Assembly: GCF_040954645.1 (NCBI RefSeq) | Contig: NC_092803.1 | Location: forward strand, 66,299,427 to 66,363,426 | Length of the DNA: 64,000 nt | Source of the DNA: Diabrotica undecimpunctata | Lineage: Eukaryota; Arthropoda; Insecta; Coleoptera; Chrysomelidae | Reading direction: 5' to 3' | Part shown: positions 1-10,734 of the stretch, piece by piece | Numbering within the stretch: the stretch's first letter is position 1 | Layout: each line of letters begins with the position of its first letter | The notes under the pieces: model-generated | What the model was told of the DNA's origin: nothing | The model's input: the letters and a program-made list of their open reading frames with translations, nothing else | Database searches by the model: none | Made by a program: the position numbers and the translations under genes

Positions 1-1560
1 GAGGTTCTAGTATCTGAGCTGAGTATATAGTGACACACGTATTTTAATTTATCTATAATCTTTTAACATTGATACTAAAAACACAATTAATTTATAGCAT
101 TTTATTTACTTCACACTACAAATACATTTATTAGATTGACTCTCTACAATTTAATTTTCTTTATATATATTTGTCCCGTTATTCTAGAATTCACATCGTA
201 ATTAGAATGTGAATCAGTACGATATAGCGAATGGGCTGACGCAACAATATTGTAACAGTTTCAGAAGGAAAAAAATATTATCATAATTCCTAGTAAATAT
301 TCAAAATAATGTTGCTCGCGCTATCTATCCGCCGAGCGGGGAAGCATCTAACCTACCTGAATCAAACTGTATCTTCAATCTGTATCAATTTCATATCAGT
401 ATTTTTCATTCATAATCTAACGCCAAGATATAAAATGTTTGTTTTTTTACGATATGATTTTAATTTTAGTTTCATATATGCACTTCTGATTTTTAAATTA
501 ATATTGTTAACACAGATTGTTTATTTCTTTTCTGGGATGACGTAACTTTTTAACGTAGAATCTTTTAATAACTTTTTGTTTGTTACATAATAATAAAGGT
601 TAGTTTTGTTTTAAATTTTTTATTTTATTTCTTTGTCTGAGCTCGTTTTCTTACGAGGGTAAACTATTAAGAAAATGCGTTCAATTCGCTTTAATTTTAA
701 AGTTCATACAAACATATTGTATATAAATTTATAACGAACCACTCCAATCTCTTCCGGCACGAACAGAAAGGCCTAGATTGTTTGTGTTCTTAAGTAAATA
801 GTTTGTTTACGTTACAATATTATCAAGTTTATCACCAATATATTCTCTCGTTAAAAAACCTATAAAAAACAACCTCGTCCTACAAAATAGTTGAATATCG
901 ATTTATCAGCCAGATGATAATTTACTAATAATTAGTTACACAACATCTAACACGCTGAAAATCTGAAAAAAATCGCTTAACACCACATTTTCCAAAATGG
1001 AGTCTGAATTAGCCTCCAAAATGTGACGACTTACTAACAAAAGATGTTTGCTTTATTCGTCAATCGCGTAATTCATCATCGGTATCTTGTCAGCCGCATT
1101 TCTAAAATGTTCTGGTGAGCTATAGCAAAACCCCTGTTTTAGGTTTATCAGTCAGGATATTTTGTGTATGCCTGGATTTCTCCTTCCTTGTCTGAATGAT
1201 CCATATTGTATCCAAATAATGCATATTTCTCCCCTTGTTTGTATGGTCCAAATGTTAATGTTTTCTAATTTTAATAGATTTTATGATCATACTTTTCTTG
1301 TTTATTCTTTTACATATCTCCATATTCATTATTCTCTCTGTCCAAGATATTCTGCTTATATTTACTTCTCCAGTGCCACATCTCAAAGGTCTTGAATTCT
1401 TTGATTTCAGATTATTTTATTCTCCATGTTTTTAAGCCATAAAGCAATATAGAAAAAAAAATAGCAACGTAACATTTTTGCGTGAATTGCTATGTTATTA
1501 TTATCATTACATAGTAAGTTCTTTAGTGGTATAAAAATATCCGTCTTGTAATTTTATTCT
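1..1560. other. AT-rich flank without recognised gene
   Basis: I see no coding region with a recognisable motif on either strand. The open frames present are short and low in complexity. This is probably upstream flank of the choline transporter-like gene or old decayed repeats. Confidence 0.4.
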
Positions 1561-1567
1561 CTCTCTT

Positions 1568-1985
1568 CAATGGCGCTACAGCACAAATCAAGCCTTGGCC
1601 TCTTCTAACTCTACAAACTATGCTTCCAACCTTGCTGGTTCCGTACCGATTTTCTCCAGGTTCTCACGTCTAGTAAATTTTGCGAGTCTGCCACCACTTC
1701 ATCCTCCCGCCTTTTCCGTGGCCTTCCTTTGGGTCTTACGCACTGCATTTTACTATTTAGGGCTCTTTTTGGCAATCTTTAGGTCTCCATTCTCACTACA
1801 TGAACAGCCCGTCGAAGTCTCTGAAGTTTAACGAATTCTGAGATCGGTGCCTCTTTAAACAATTGGAAGAGTTTATAGCTGTATATAAATCCCTATACTC
1901 TGTTTTCGTTAATAGGTCTAAATATCTACCTTAGAACTTTTCTTTCAAAGACTTCCAGCTTTCTCTTTGTAACTTTTATCGTCAC
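1568..1985 (-). repeat. Decayed dispersed repeat, retrotransposon 3'-region-like
   Basis: This stretch is richer in C and T than its flanks. Its opening (a gcgctacagc...agccttggcctc pattern) resembles the block at 60465-60790. I read both as reverse-strand 3' regions of non-LTR retrotransposons, from memory of similar insect repeats. No frame with a recognisable domain is open. Confidence 0.3.
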
Positions 1986-2003
1986 TCATCCACAACATAC
2001 TAT

Positions 2004-2020
2004 TAGATTAGATTAGATTA
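2004..2020 (-). repeat. (TAATC)n microsatellite tail of the retrotransposon
   Basis: Three to four GATTA units on the + strand abut the last conserved part of the I-like element. Read on the element's strand this is the 3' terminal repeat that many I-group elements carry instead of poly(A). Confidence 0.7.
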
Positions 2021-3530
2021 AGAGAGGTGGCCTTTCGGTCTATTCCACTGCGACCTTTTCAGATCTATTGTGGTCCTCTAGTCCTAGATAACATTGTCCA
2101 GCCTGACCCTTTTTATACAGTCTAGTAGTTTCGAGACTGTACCTTCCATGTAGCTATTTGCCGGTGGATTTTCTTCTCCTAATGCAAAGAACCGCACATT
2201 TGCCAGACTGTCACACTGACATAAAATGTGCTCTGCTGTTTCTTCTTCGAGGTGACAGAATCTGCACAGGTCATCATCTGATAATCCCATCAGCTTCAAG
2301 TGCCTATTCAGCTTACAGTGCCCTGTTAGAAGACCTACTATGACATTGACTGTTTTCCTGTCTTTGCTTATTAGGTCTGCCGTAAATTTTGGCGAATGTT
2401 CTGTAATGAACTGTTTCGCCTGTCTTTGTCCTGGTGAATTCCTCCACCATTCCAGAGATTTGTGAGCTACCCACTTGTAGCCGTTCTTGTTACTGATTTA
2501 GCAACTCCGCAGAAGGGTTCCGGTCCAATAAATGGCAATGATGAGCCTTGTTTGGCCATTTCATCTGCTTTTTCATTGCCCTTATGACTCTCGTGCCCCG
2601 GTACCCAGGCTACCGTAACCTTGCTACGGTCTCCTAGTTTATTTAGGGCACACACGCAATCCCATACTAGCTTAGAATTGACCTCTACAGAATTGAGTGC
2701 CTTAAGCGCTGCCTGACTATCTGTGAAGATGGCAGCTGAACAAAACGTTCTTTCCTGCCTTTCTATTTCTTCCACGCAGTTATTTCCGCCTGGAAAACTG
2801 TCACATCCTTAGATAGACTTACCGGGAAATCTATCCCTTGATTTGTCCCTACTACGCTGGCTCCCACACCCTCCGATGTTTTTGAGCCATCCGTGTACCA
2901 GGTAGCAGCAGCTTGTATGGGTACACCTTTATTCCAGTCTTCCCTGCCTGGTATCTTAATTGTGAACTTATTGTTAAATCTATATCTCGTAACTGTTGCA
3001 TCGATAGGTTTCCCCATCACAATATCGGCTTTTAGCTCCTCGATTAGCTTTCTGTTGTTAGTACCATGCATCTTTCTTATATGTCGCTGACTATGGATTA
3101 ATCTGTGCATCACGGATCTGGCTTCGCCCTGTATAAAGATATGAAGTGGTGGTAGATTTAACAGGACTTACAGCGATGCAGTAGGAGTTGTTTTTAAGGC
3201 CCCCGTAATACACAAGCATGCTAGCCTTTGTGTATTACCTAGCAGCCTTATTGCTCCCACTTGCTGCGTCTTTGTCCACCAAGTCACCGAGCCATAGGTT
3301 ATCATGGGTCTAATAACCCTTGTATATAACCATAGAGTCATTTTGGGGTTAAGTCCCCAATTCTTACCGCACATTCTTCTACATCTGCCCACGGACATAG
3401 TAGCTTTCTGTGTGGTTTTTAGAATGTGAGTATTCCATGTAAGCCTATGATCAAAATATACCCCAAGGTATTTTGTTTCTTTGGCAAATGAAATCTCTGT
3501 TCTTCCCAGCACCGGTCGTTTTAGGCCTTG
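2004..3530 (-). pseudogene. 5'-truncated I-like non-LTR retrotransposon (RT end, RNase H, C-terminal zinc motif)
   Basis: Four reverse-strand segments follow each other in element order. 3168-3512 is the RT C-terminal part (motifs KYLGVYFDHRLTW, TYGSVTWW). 2763-3113 is the N-terminal half of RNase H (WYTDGSKTSEGVG, then FQAEITAW). 2467-2775 is the second half (FTDSQAALKAL, VAWVPGHESHKGNEKADEMA). 2084-2299 ends with a zinc-type motif (CRFCHLEEETAEHILCQC). The element is therefore of the RNase H-bearing I/LOA/R1 type. It has lost its endonuclease and most of the RT through 5' truncation near 3530, and frameshifts separate the segments. On the minus strand the 3' end carries a pentamer tail, (TAATC)n, at 2004-2020. 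This explains why no poly(A) is seen. It is a dead copy, and the exact clade is uncertain. Confidence 0.85.
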
Positions 3531-3540
3531 TAGTGCTGTT

Positions 3541-4424
3541 TTTTTTTTGGTGACACTTTAAGTGTCAGAGTTAAAGTCATGAGATAGTGGAATGTTTTCA
3601 CATTGAATGAATGTACTTTATGTATTTCGAAGAAAAGTTGTGCGCGTATGATTAATACTGCACTCTGTAAGAGCTCTCAATGTGGAGCTATGCTGGACTA
3701 AGTCAAATGCTTTCTCAAAGTGTACAAATATTAATATCAATGGCTTGTTGTATTTTTGGTAATTTTAACGTATTATTTTAAATATTCAATTATTATATAT
3801 TTATCAAAGAGTTGGGAATACAGTACGGCTTAAGCTTACGCTTGACATTCAGTACGGCGTATACTTGTTTGTATTATTTGTGCTGAACTATATGCTAAAC
3901 TGTGCTATATTTTGTACGTGAAAGAATAAAAAACAAAACAAAAATGGTAGATAATTGTTTTCATATCTACCTGTGAAATTTAAAATATTTTTTGTGTATT
4001 ACCATTGATTAGAATCATTCAAAAGAGCAATATTATCACAAGAACCGCTATAGCTGTTTAACAAAGAAAAAATCGTTAATGGAAATGTTTATTTCCATCG
4101 ATCATTGCTCTGACTTTAGAAAGGAAATCATAATATATTTTGCTTATCACAAACACTTTAAACGAATAAACTAGCTGTTCAGTAATTAAGATTTGACGAA
4201 ATGTGATAAAAAGTGGAAATCATGTACACCAATCAATGTTAAGTATTTTAAAACAACAAGTGATTGTATTAGTAACAAAAGGTTTCTTTGAACAGTAGCC
4301 AAGTGAATCATATATACTTAATATAATTTATTTTGTATTTTTGCTTTTAACTGTTTGTGGGAACAATAGGGGAATATAGAAATTTATTTTTTGACTTGTA
4401 CCATTTATGTTTTCAAGCTATTGT

Positions 4425-4425
<1 letters not shown>
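3541..4425. other. No gene seen
   Basis: AT-rich sequence with no frame or repeat that I recognise on either strand. Confidence 0.4.

Positions 4426-4428
<3 letters not shown>

Positions 4429-4479
<51 letters not shown>
4429..4479. repeat. (TA)n microsatellite
   Basis: About 25 uninterrupted TA units. It is followed at 4483-4518 by two exact tandem copies of an 18-bp unit (TGTTGGAAATATCGGGTA). Confidence 0.95.
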
Positions 4480-4482
<3 letters not shown>

Positions 4483-4534
4483 TGTTGGAAATATCGGGTA
4501 TGTTGGAAATATCGGGTATGTGGTCTATATTAAA

Positions 4535-5136
4535 AAAAAAAATCTTTGTTTTTTCTAAAGCTCAATATTTCGCCATTTATTTAATAGCTTCATCGGGAGT
4601 AACTGTAAAAAACAAACATTTCAAAAACACTGACGTACACTTAGATTTACAATACTTACAGAAATTAAAAGATTATACACATAAATAAAATTAAATATTA
4701 AAATAACATTATTGTTGATGAAACTGTACATTTAATAAAATGCATGTTAAAATTTAAAATATCTTTGAGCACGTTCGTTAACAATAAATAAGATGGAACA
4801 AGTAAAAATTATTTCAAAATGCAAAAATGACAATGTAAGAAAACATAGACGAATAGTATTTCTTTAATTAATCATTAAGGCTAGTTAGTATGATTAATCA
4901 TTAAGGTGAGTGTAGTTTTAAATTTTGTTTAATATATTGCAATATATGTTGCTTAATTGCCCCGTGTCTGTTTTATAATTTAATGTTTGTTTATTTTTGT
5001 TAATGTGGTACATCTCCAAAAATAACCTACTTTTGTAATTTTCACTCTGTGCCAAAATACGAGCATTGTTGTGGTCTAACAGATGACCGGTGTTTTTGTA
5101 GTGCTCGACAACTGCGCAAGAATTTTTTTTTTCCAA
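4535..5136 (-). pseudogene. Penelope-like element remnant (GIY-YIG endonuclease end plus 3' region)
   Basis: The reverse-strand frame at 4918-5136 has the signature of the C-terminal GIY-YIG endonuclease of Penelope-like elements: VVEHYKNTGHLLDH, then ARILAQSENYKSRLFLE, a histidine-isoleucine pair and LNYKTDTGQLS. In this family the endonuclease follows the reverse transcriptase, and no RT is visible upstream, so the copy is 5'-truncated by or near the 9-bp tandem array starting about 5160. Downstream on the same strand, 4560-4600 holds a degenerate hammerhead-like core (separate entry) of the type known in Penelope elements, followed by a typical ...TTGAGCTTTAG end. Dead copy. Confidence 0.75.
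4562..4600 (-). ncRNA. Degenerate hammerhead-ribozyme-like core
   Basis: On the minus strand the order is CCGATGA (4590-4596, one change from the CUGANGA box), a 17-nt hairpin (4572-4588) that folds as six pairs with a five-base loop, then GAAA (4568-4571). Box, stem II and GAAA are in hammerhead order at the 3' region of a Penelope-like remnant, where such ribozymes are known to occur. The U-to-C change in the conserved box predicts an inactive ribozyme. Stems I and III were not convincingly resolved by eye. Confidence 0.35.
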
Positions 5137-5159
5137 AAGAAAACAAAAAGAAGAAACTC

Positions 5160-5468
5160 GAAAGAAAAAGAAAGAAAAGAAAGAAAAGAAAGAAAAGAAA
5201 GAAAAGAAAGAAAAGAAAGAAAAGAAAGAAAAGAAAGAAAAGAAAGAAAAGAAAGAAAAGAAAGAAAAGAAAGAAAAGAAAGAAAAGAAAGAAAAGAAAG
5301 AAAAGAAAGAAAAGAAAGAAAAGAAAGAAAAGAAAGAAAAGAAAGAAAAGAAAGAAAAGAAAGAAAAGAAAGAAAAGAAAGAAAAGAAAGAAAAGAAAGA
5401 AAAGAAAGAAAAGAAAGAAAAGAAAGAAAAGAAAGAAAAGAAAGAAAAGAAAGAAAAGAAAAAGAAAA
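5160..5468. repeat. Tandem array of a 9-bp unit (GAAAGAAAA)
   Basis: Roughly 33 nearly perfect copies of a purine-only 9-mer run to within 180 bp of exon 1 of the choline transporter-like gene. Because 9 is a multiple of 3, all forward and several reverse frames stay open across it. The long Lys/Arg-, Lys/Glu- or Phe/Leu/Ser-repeat frames here are an effect of that period and not genes. Confidence 0.95.
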
Positions 5469-5641
5469 GTGAACTCTTAAAAGCTCACCATATTTCACCA
5501 AATAAATAAATCGTCAGTTTATAAAAAACATTTTGTCATCGTTATTATCGACTTCTGACACGGTGCATGTAGTAGTGGCTGTTAATTGTTTCTACAGGTT
5601 TCAAAATACAGAGGATATAATCCGACTTATTCCGAGTAAAC

Positions 5642-5690
5642 ATGTCTAATCAGCACCGAGACTCATCAGTTCGTTGTTGTTTCTGCTCTG
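5642..5690 (+). CDS. Ctl2: Choline transporter-like protein, exon 1 (start codon)
   Basis: ATG at 5642 opens 16 codons (MSNQHRDSSVRCCFCS) plus one base, ending at a GTAAG donor (5691). The single G left over joins the GG at the start of exon 2 to give a glycine codon, so the junction reads ...CCFCS-GEPIPYDPDF. That is the normal layout of SLC44/CTL N-termini, a short cytosolic segment before the conserved YDP-F-GP motif. The cysteine pair could be lipid-modified, but that is speculation. A TATAAAA at 5520-5526 lies about 120 bp upstream and could belong to the promoter. A TTTCTACAG at 5588-5596 could instead be an acceptor for a 5' UTR exon. A transposon remnant begins only 40 bp after the donor. 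Confidence 0.75.
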
Positions 5691-5729
5691 GTAAGAAAAA
5701 ACGCGGCAACCATTTGCAAAACCCATTTG

Positions 5730-7183
5730 TCATACCCAAATGTTCATATAATAGAAAATACGCTTTCTTTTGATAACTAGAGTTTCAGCTATCTCTTGAA
5801 ACTTTACTTTGGGGCTTTCTTTGACTCCAATGTTAATTATTACCGGTTCCAGCATTGCATCAGTCATATTATCCAAATTCCACATTTTATTTTCTTCCTT
5901 GTAAGCATGACTAACAGCATTTTTCCAATTTTCTGGAGTTACTTTTGATAAGGAATGTTCTAATAATTGTTGTAAGTCTTCTAATTTAAAAGTTTTGTTG
6001 TTGCGTCCGACTTTACCCTTTACTTGAGACCATATATTTTCTATCGGATTCAGATCACAGTGGTATGGGGGTAAACGTAAAATAATTACATCACGGTTTA
6101 ATGCCATTTCATCAATTATATATTTTTTATAAGCTGCTTTATGTTGCCTTACAATAGGTAATAATTCCTTTTTTGTCGAATTCTCCTTGTACTCAATTGC
6201 GTGTTTATCCAACCATTCGATTATCTCTCCTTTTTTCCATGCCGTTGTTGGCAATTTTTCTGCTAGTTTTGAATGGTAACTAGCATTATCCATGACTATG
6301 ACAGAATTTTTTGGAATTAAATCCATCATTTGCTCAAAATATTCTTCAAAAACGTCAGCAGTCATTTCCTCGTGGTAATTTTTGGTTGATTTTGAGGCAA
6401 AACTTAATAATCCACCATTGACAAAACCGTATTCGTTTCCAATATGGGTTATTATGAGTCTGCGTCCTTTTCCAACGGAAATATTGTTTATTCCAGTACA
6501 TACACCTTCGATGAATGCCTAACGGGAACTTTTCACATTTGTATCAACCCATAGATATGGTACAGTATGACCTTCATTTAGCCAAGTCTCGTCCAAATAA
6601 AAAATTGTTTTCCCTTCTTCTCGGTACTTTTTAATAGTTCTTAGATAATCTCGTCTCCAACATACAATGTAATCTTTTTCAATTAAAACGGATTTTCTTC
6701 TATTCTTTTGCCAACGAAATCCCATCTCTCTCAATAGTCCCCATAATTTCTTGTTGCTTATGATTGGTAACTCTTCGTTTTCTTAAATTAATGTTTGGAT
6801 TTTGTCCATTGTTGGAAATTCTTTGTTAAAAAAAATGAGTGGACGCTGCGTCTTATCATGTTTTTAAGTATTTCTTCAACTTCCAAGGGTATACTCCCTC
6901 CACTCTTCTTGGGAGATGAAACAGTTCCTCCTTTTCTTTCTTTTAGGAATCTATAAATTGTTGCTTCTCCAACCCCTGTCATATTGGAACACATGTTAAC
7001 GATTTCACGAACATTACTTAAAGGGCGTTGATCGTGTACATTTAATATTATATTTTTCTCTCTTAGACTGAAGGCACCTTTAAAACTACACTTAACCGGG
7101 ATAAAACCTGTTGTCGACATCATTTTTAAATGCAAATAACAAAATATCGACACCACAAACGTAGGTAGGTAAGACATGAACAA
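5730..7183 (-). pseudogene. IS630/Tc1/mariner transposase with DD82E-type spacing, decayed
   Basis: Reading on the minus strand, 7183-6788 gives the N-terminal helix-turn-helix part (VREIVNMCSNMTGVGEATIYRFL). 6734-6519 gives KLWGLLREMGFRW and the first catalytic Asp in FYLDETWLNEGH. 6518-5730 gives the second Asp (VIVMDNASYHS) and the Glu (LPPYHCDLNPIENIW). I count 82 residues between the second Asp and the Glu, much longer than classical DD34D/E, because an extra helical stretch is inserted. Lesions: a frameshift near 6820, an in-frame TAA near 6784, and an in-frame TAG at 6519-6521 exactly between two conserved blocks in the same frame. Inverted repeats and target duplication were not resolved. 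A DD82E family has, I believe, been named in this superfamily, but I could not check. The copy sits in intron 1. Confidence 0.85.
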
Positions 7184-7728
7184 TGTACATCTACAAACTA
7201 AATGGAAGATGCAAACAATTTCTAATTTATATTATTGGCATAAGCTGTAATGTGGCATAAAAACTACTTAAACTATCATTAGTGAAGCCTTATCAGTAAT
7301 TCCAGGTAATTGTTCAAAGAAGGTATTCTTTTTGTGTCAGGCGATAACTTATATAGAAAACAATAATCACCTTTAAATTACTGTTTACATTAATTTATTT
7401 CGTGAAACATTGAATTCTCTCGTTAATCACCCGTGTCTAATTAACAATAATCGTGTGGCATATATACCGACGTTTTTTACGCACAAAAAAGTATAGTGAG
7501 ATTAGTGGATACTTATTTTACAGAAGATTTTTTAAAAGATAATGAATTGTTGACGGCACCTTAAAATATTAATTTTTTTTATTTATTTCAAAACAAGTAT
7601 AGGGTGACGCCTATGGTTTTTTGACCTGTTGAGGATTTGCATACATAATGTGCTATCAATATGATGGAAAAGGACTATATTTATTAAAGTTACAAAAGGT
7701 GCGTCACTTCAAGTAATGTAACTGAATA

Positions 7729-7772
7729 GAGTTATGAAGTCATAACTCTACTGAGTTATGACTTTATAACTC
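7729..7772. repeat. Double palindrome
   Basis: Two 20-nt arms (7729-7748 and 7753-7772) separated by TACT are reverse complements except for one base, and each arm is itself nearly palindromic (GAGTTATGA-AGTCATAACTC). It could form one 20-bp hairpin or two short ones. No promoter or gene is adjacent. Confidence 0.8.
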
Positions 7773-7774
7773 AA

Positions 7775-9240
7775 GAGTTCTAAGTTTGGTTCTTTATTTA
7801 CATGTTCAACGCGTACTGCCAGTATTATCTATATTCAGTTTTTCTCAGTCTGTATTTACCAATTTCTACCTAATATCTATGAATTTTTTTGTTTCGGTTT
7901 TATTGTTAACTAATTGTTATTCGTACTCTTAGCATTCTGTGATTACTATTTGTGTTTATGGTGTTTAACATTTGTATATCTAATACCACAGTTTAAGTTT
8001 AAGTTTCTTTTTTATACTATGCTAATACTGTGTTTCTTTAATTGCATGCACGCGTACAAACTTTCCAATTCGCAGCACATTACCACGCACCTTTTAATGA
8101 ATTATCAAGTTAATTAGCTTATCGGGAATAACCCTGTAGATGCTTGATAACGTAAACGTTACAACAAATATTTAAACATAACTTTTAACAGTCGACTAAT
8201 GATGTCAACTGACCATGGTTCAGAAGTTGAGAAAATAGTTTGTGGTCCCGGTTATTGTTTCTATTGTGAAAATGCACAGAGAAAATATTAAATGTAAGTC
8301 AACCGATAATAATTACGTATCTTTTCATGTTTTTAATTGTTCGTATCGAGAGTTATTTAGTTTACGTAACAATTTATTGTAACCTTGGCATTTAAAATAC
8401 TGGCAGTTTATAAACAACAACTGTTTTAAGGATGACTATCTAAAACGTTAATGTTAGCTATACAACATACAACTTTTAATAATTTATAAGTCACAAGAGG
8501 ATATGAAACTAGTCCGGGTATTTCCTAATAACAAACATTGAAATCTCAAATTTACACACGAGACCGTACACTTTGTTCACTGTTTTCGGAACTTTTCATA
8601 ATGTAATTAAAGGTTTTTATTAACACTGTTTAAAAGGTGTGTTGGTAAAACTATTTTTTTTGTCATGTTTTTCGCTTAATAATATTTTTAAAATATTCAG
8701 TGAGGAAAAAGTATATTGTATAGTTACTGAAAACTACTGCTTCGTGTATTTCCTCTAAAATTTTTATAACAAACTAACAGTAGTTTATATCAGCACATAT
8801 TTGTGATGCAATTCATTCAATTTATAAATATATTTCAATCAAAAGGCCATTCATTGATTACAAGGCTGTCCTTGTAGATTTTAGTATAGATAGTATGGAG
8901 TATATTTTTGGGTTGTAAGGCTACATACCAGCCTCTCTGCATAACAACTCAGAGAGAGGGAGAGAGCGTTACGGTTTTCTGTTGTGTTTAGCGGGTGCAT
9001 ATTATGTAAATGTCTTGTTATCGAGTAAAGTAAATAAATGTCGCTTATTATATTCGAATGATTGCGGCATCTCAGAAGAATAACAATCTGATAAAGATGG
9101 TTCTTTATTGAATAGAACAATTCCTGCTCGCTCACTTGGCTGCCGAATAATTATGAGCGTTGGACAAAATAAACCTTGGTAGGTACATCATTGTGTTCTG
9201 AGGCTGTTTTATACTATGTATACATATACACATATAAAAT
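7775..9240. other. Intron 1 sequence, no gene seen
   Basis: AT-rich. A purine run sits at about 8951-8968. I found no recognisable protein motif. A short ATG frame at 8201 and an ATG followed by a donor at 8272-8295 were considered and rejected as exons. Confidence 0.4.
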
Positions 9241-9258
9241 TTAATAACACTTGGTCAA

Positions 9259-9299
9259 GCTATTTCGGAGGAGTATGGCAACTAACACTATGATACTAA
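9259..9299 (+). repeat. Dispersed repeat copy, retrotransposon 3'-tail-like
   Basis: The block with TTTCGGAGGAGTATGGCAAC recurs at 10203-10242. Comparable wording is common at the 3' ends of RTE-like or SINE-like repeats in insects (from memory). The two copies lie in the same orientation about 0.95 kb apart. Confidence 0.5.
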
Positions 9300-10097
9300 T
9301 ATGGCAATTAAAAAAGGGGTTAGTAATAGAGGAGTAAAAATTAAGGGCTGCATGTATTTTCTAATGCCACATCATAAAAATATAAAAATAAAGAAATTTG
9401 TTTAAAAAGTAACAAAAAAATATGTTACAGTAAGCTGTACACTAGACTAGCTCGAAGCTTTATTCTATGTTTTCTATGTTTCTAAAATTTAAATAATATT
9501 TTTAACTAAATAAAGTAATTTTATTATTTACTTATTATTTATATTTTATATAAATTATATTATACCTACTTAATTAATTCAATGAACTATTATGTTTGCT
9601 CCTAACGCCACCTGTTAACGTATTAACAGAGCATATATTGTTTACATATGTCAGACCTGTCAAATTCAAACGAAATATGAAATTATAATAAAATATAAAT
9701 AAATATTATTTGATAGTAAATTTAATTATTATATAAACTAAATAATATGTTTAAAAATAATAACTGTATTTATATACCATTATTTTAAAACGCGTGTGTT
9801 AAAAATCTAAACAGATGTTTCAATATTGTTATTAATCGAATGACATTTATGACTGTAAAATTTTGACAATCGTTGCTAATCGAATCTTTTATTGACAGAT
9901 ATTCTTTTAATTTTTTACTTATGTGAAGAAATGCTATTTTATGACGCTACCTGTAACGTGATGTGGTGTGACGATGGCGTCACGCTCGCCACGTGTATTG
10001 TGGCGCTAGTTCAGTGACGCTCGTCTCAGCAATTTACTATAGAAAAAAAAAGTAATATAACGCAATTATAGAAGCTTCGCTTTAAAAAAATATTTAT

Positions 10098-10246
10098 TAT
10101 TTCTTCCTTTGGGGGAGACCTATAGAGGTATGAAAAATAGATTACAACCTATTCTCAGACCTACCGAATACAAATATGAAATTTTATAAAAGTCGTCTAG
10201 CCGTTTCGGAGGAGTGTGGCGATTAACACTGTGACACTAGAATTTA
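10098..10246 (+). repeat. Dispersed repeat copy, retrotransposon 3'-tail-like
   Basis: Second and longer copy of the repeat at 9259-9299. It starts at a TTTGGGGGAGACC block and ends after ACACTGTGACACTAG. No coding capacity. Confidence 0.5.
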
Positions 10247-10353
10247 ATATAAGGTAAGCCAAAAACAAAGTCGTAAGAATTTTCTTCAGTCAGAGCCATC
10301 AGTCATCTTCTTTTAAGTTAAATAGACGCAGCGATCTGTCACTTAGTATCTTT

Positions 10354-10674
10354 CTAACAGTACGGCCACCTATACCTATGGTGAAATTTGGTCTTCTTCT
10401 TCTTCTTCATTCCAGGGATTACGTCTTTCTTGGTTAAGATCCGTTTTGCTTTGTTCCGCGCTTTAGTGTATATTTCCTTGTTTTTTTTCCTGTCTTTTTT
10501 TGAAAATAAGTACTTGTGATATGCTCGTTTCTTTTTAATTTCAGCAATTTTAACTTGTTGATTGTATTGTCGTAATCGTTTAAGTAAAGTCGTCAGAGAG
10601 TTGATCTCTAAAAACGAGACAAACAAGCTGAATTTTGATGAGAATGTCAATTTCGGGACCCCAAAAATATGCAA
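10354..10674 (-). pseudogene. Possible retrotransposon linker fragment (Lys/Arg-rich)
   Basis: A 106-residue reverse-strand frame contains KKRAYHKYLFSKKDRKKNKE followed by YTKARNKAKRIL. This resembles the basic linker between endonuclease and RT in non-LTR ORF2 proteins. No catalytic motif is in view, so this is a weak call. It could be a chance lysine-rich frame. Confidence 0.25.
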
Positions 10675-10734
10675 AAAAGTTTACCACTTCTACCCCCGGG
10701 CTTTCTCCTGATACTCCCTTCGTAGGGCGGGATG

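Noticed and set aside
5049..5501. Long Lys/Arg, Lys/Glu and Phe/Leu/Ser repeat frames on both strands
   Set aside because: They arise from the 9-bp tandem array, and no codon-use or sequence constraint is seen.
8272..8293. ATG plus seven codons before a GTAAGT, phase-compatible with exon 2
   Set aside because: It would place Trp where the family has Gly before EPIPYDP, and the 5642-5690 exon gives the expected Gly and a more typical N-terminus.
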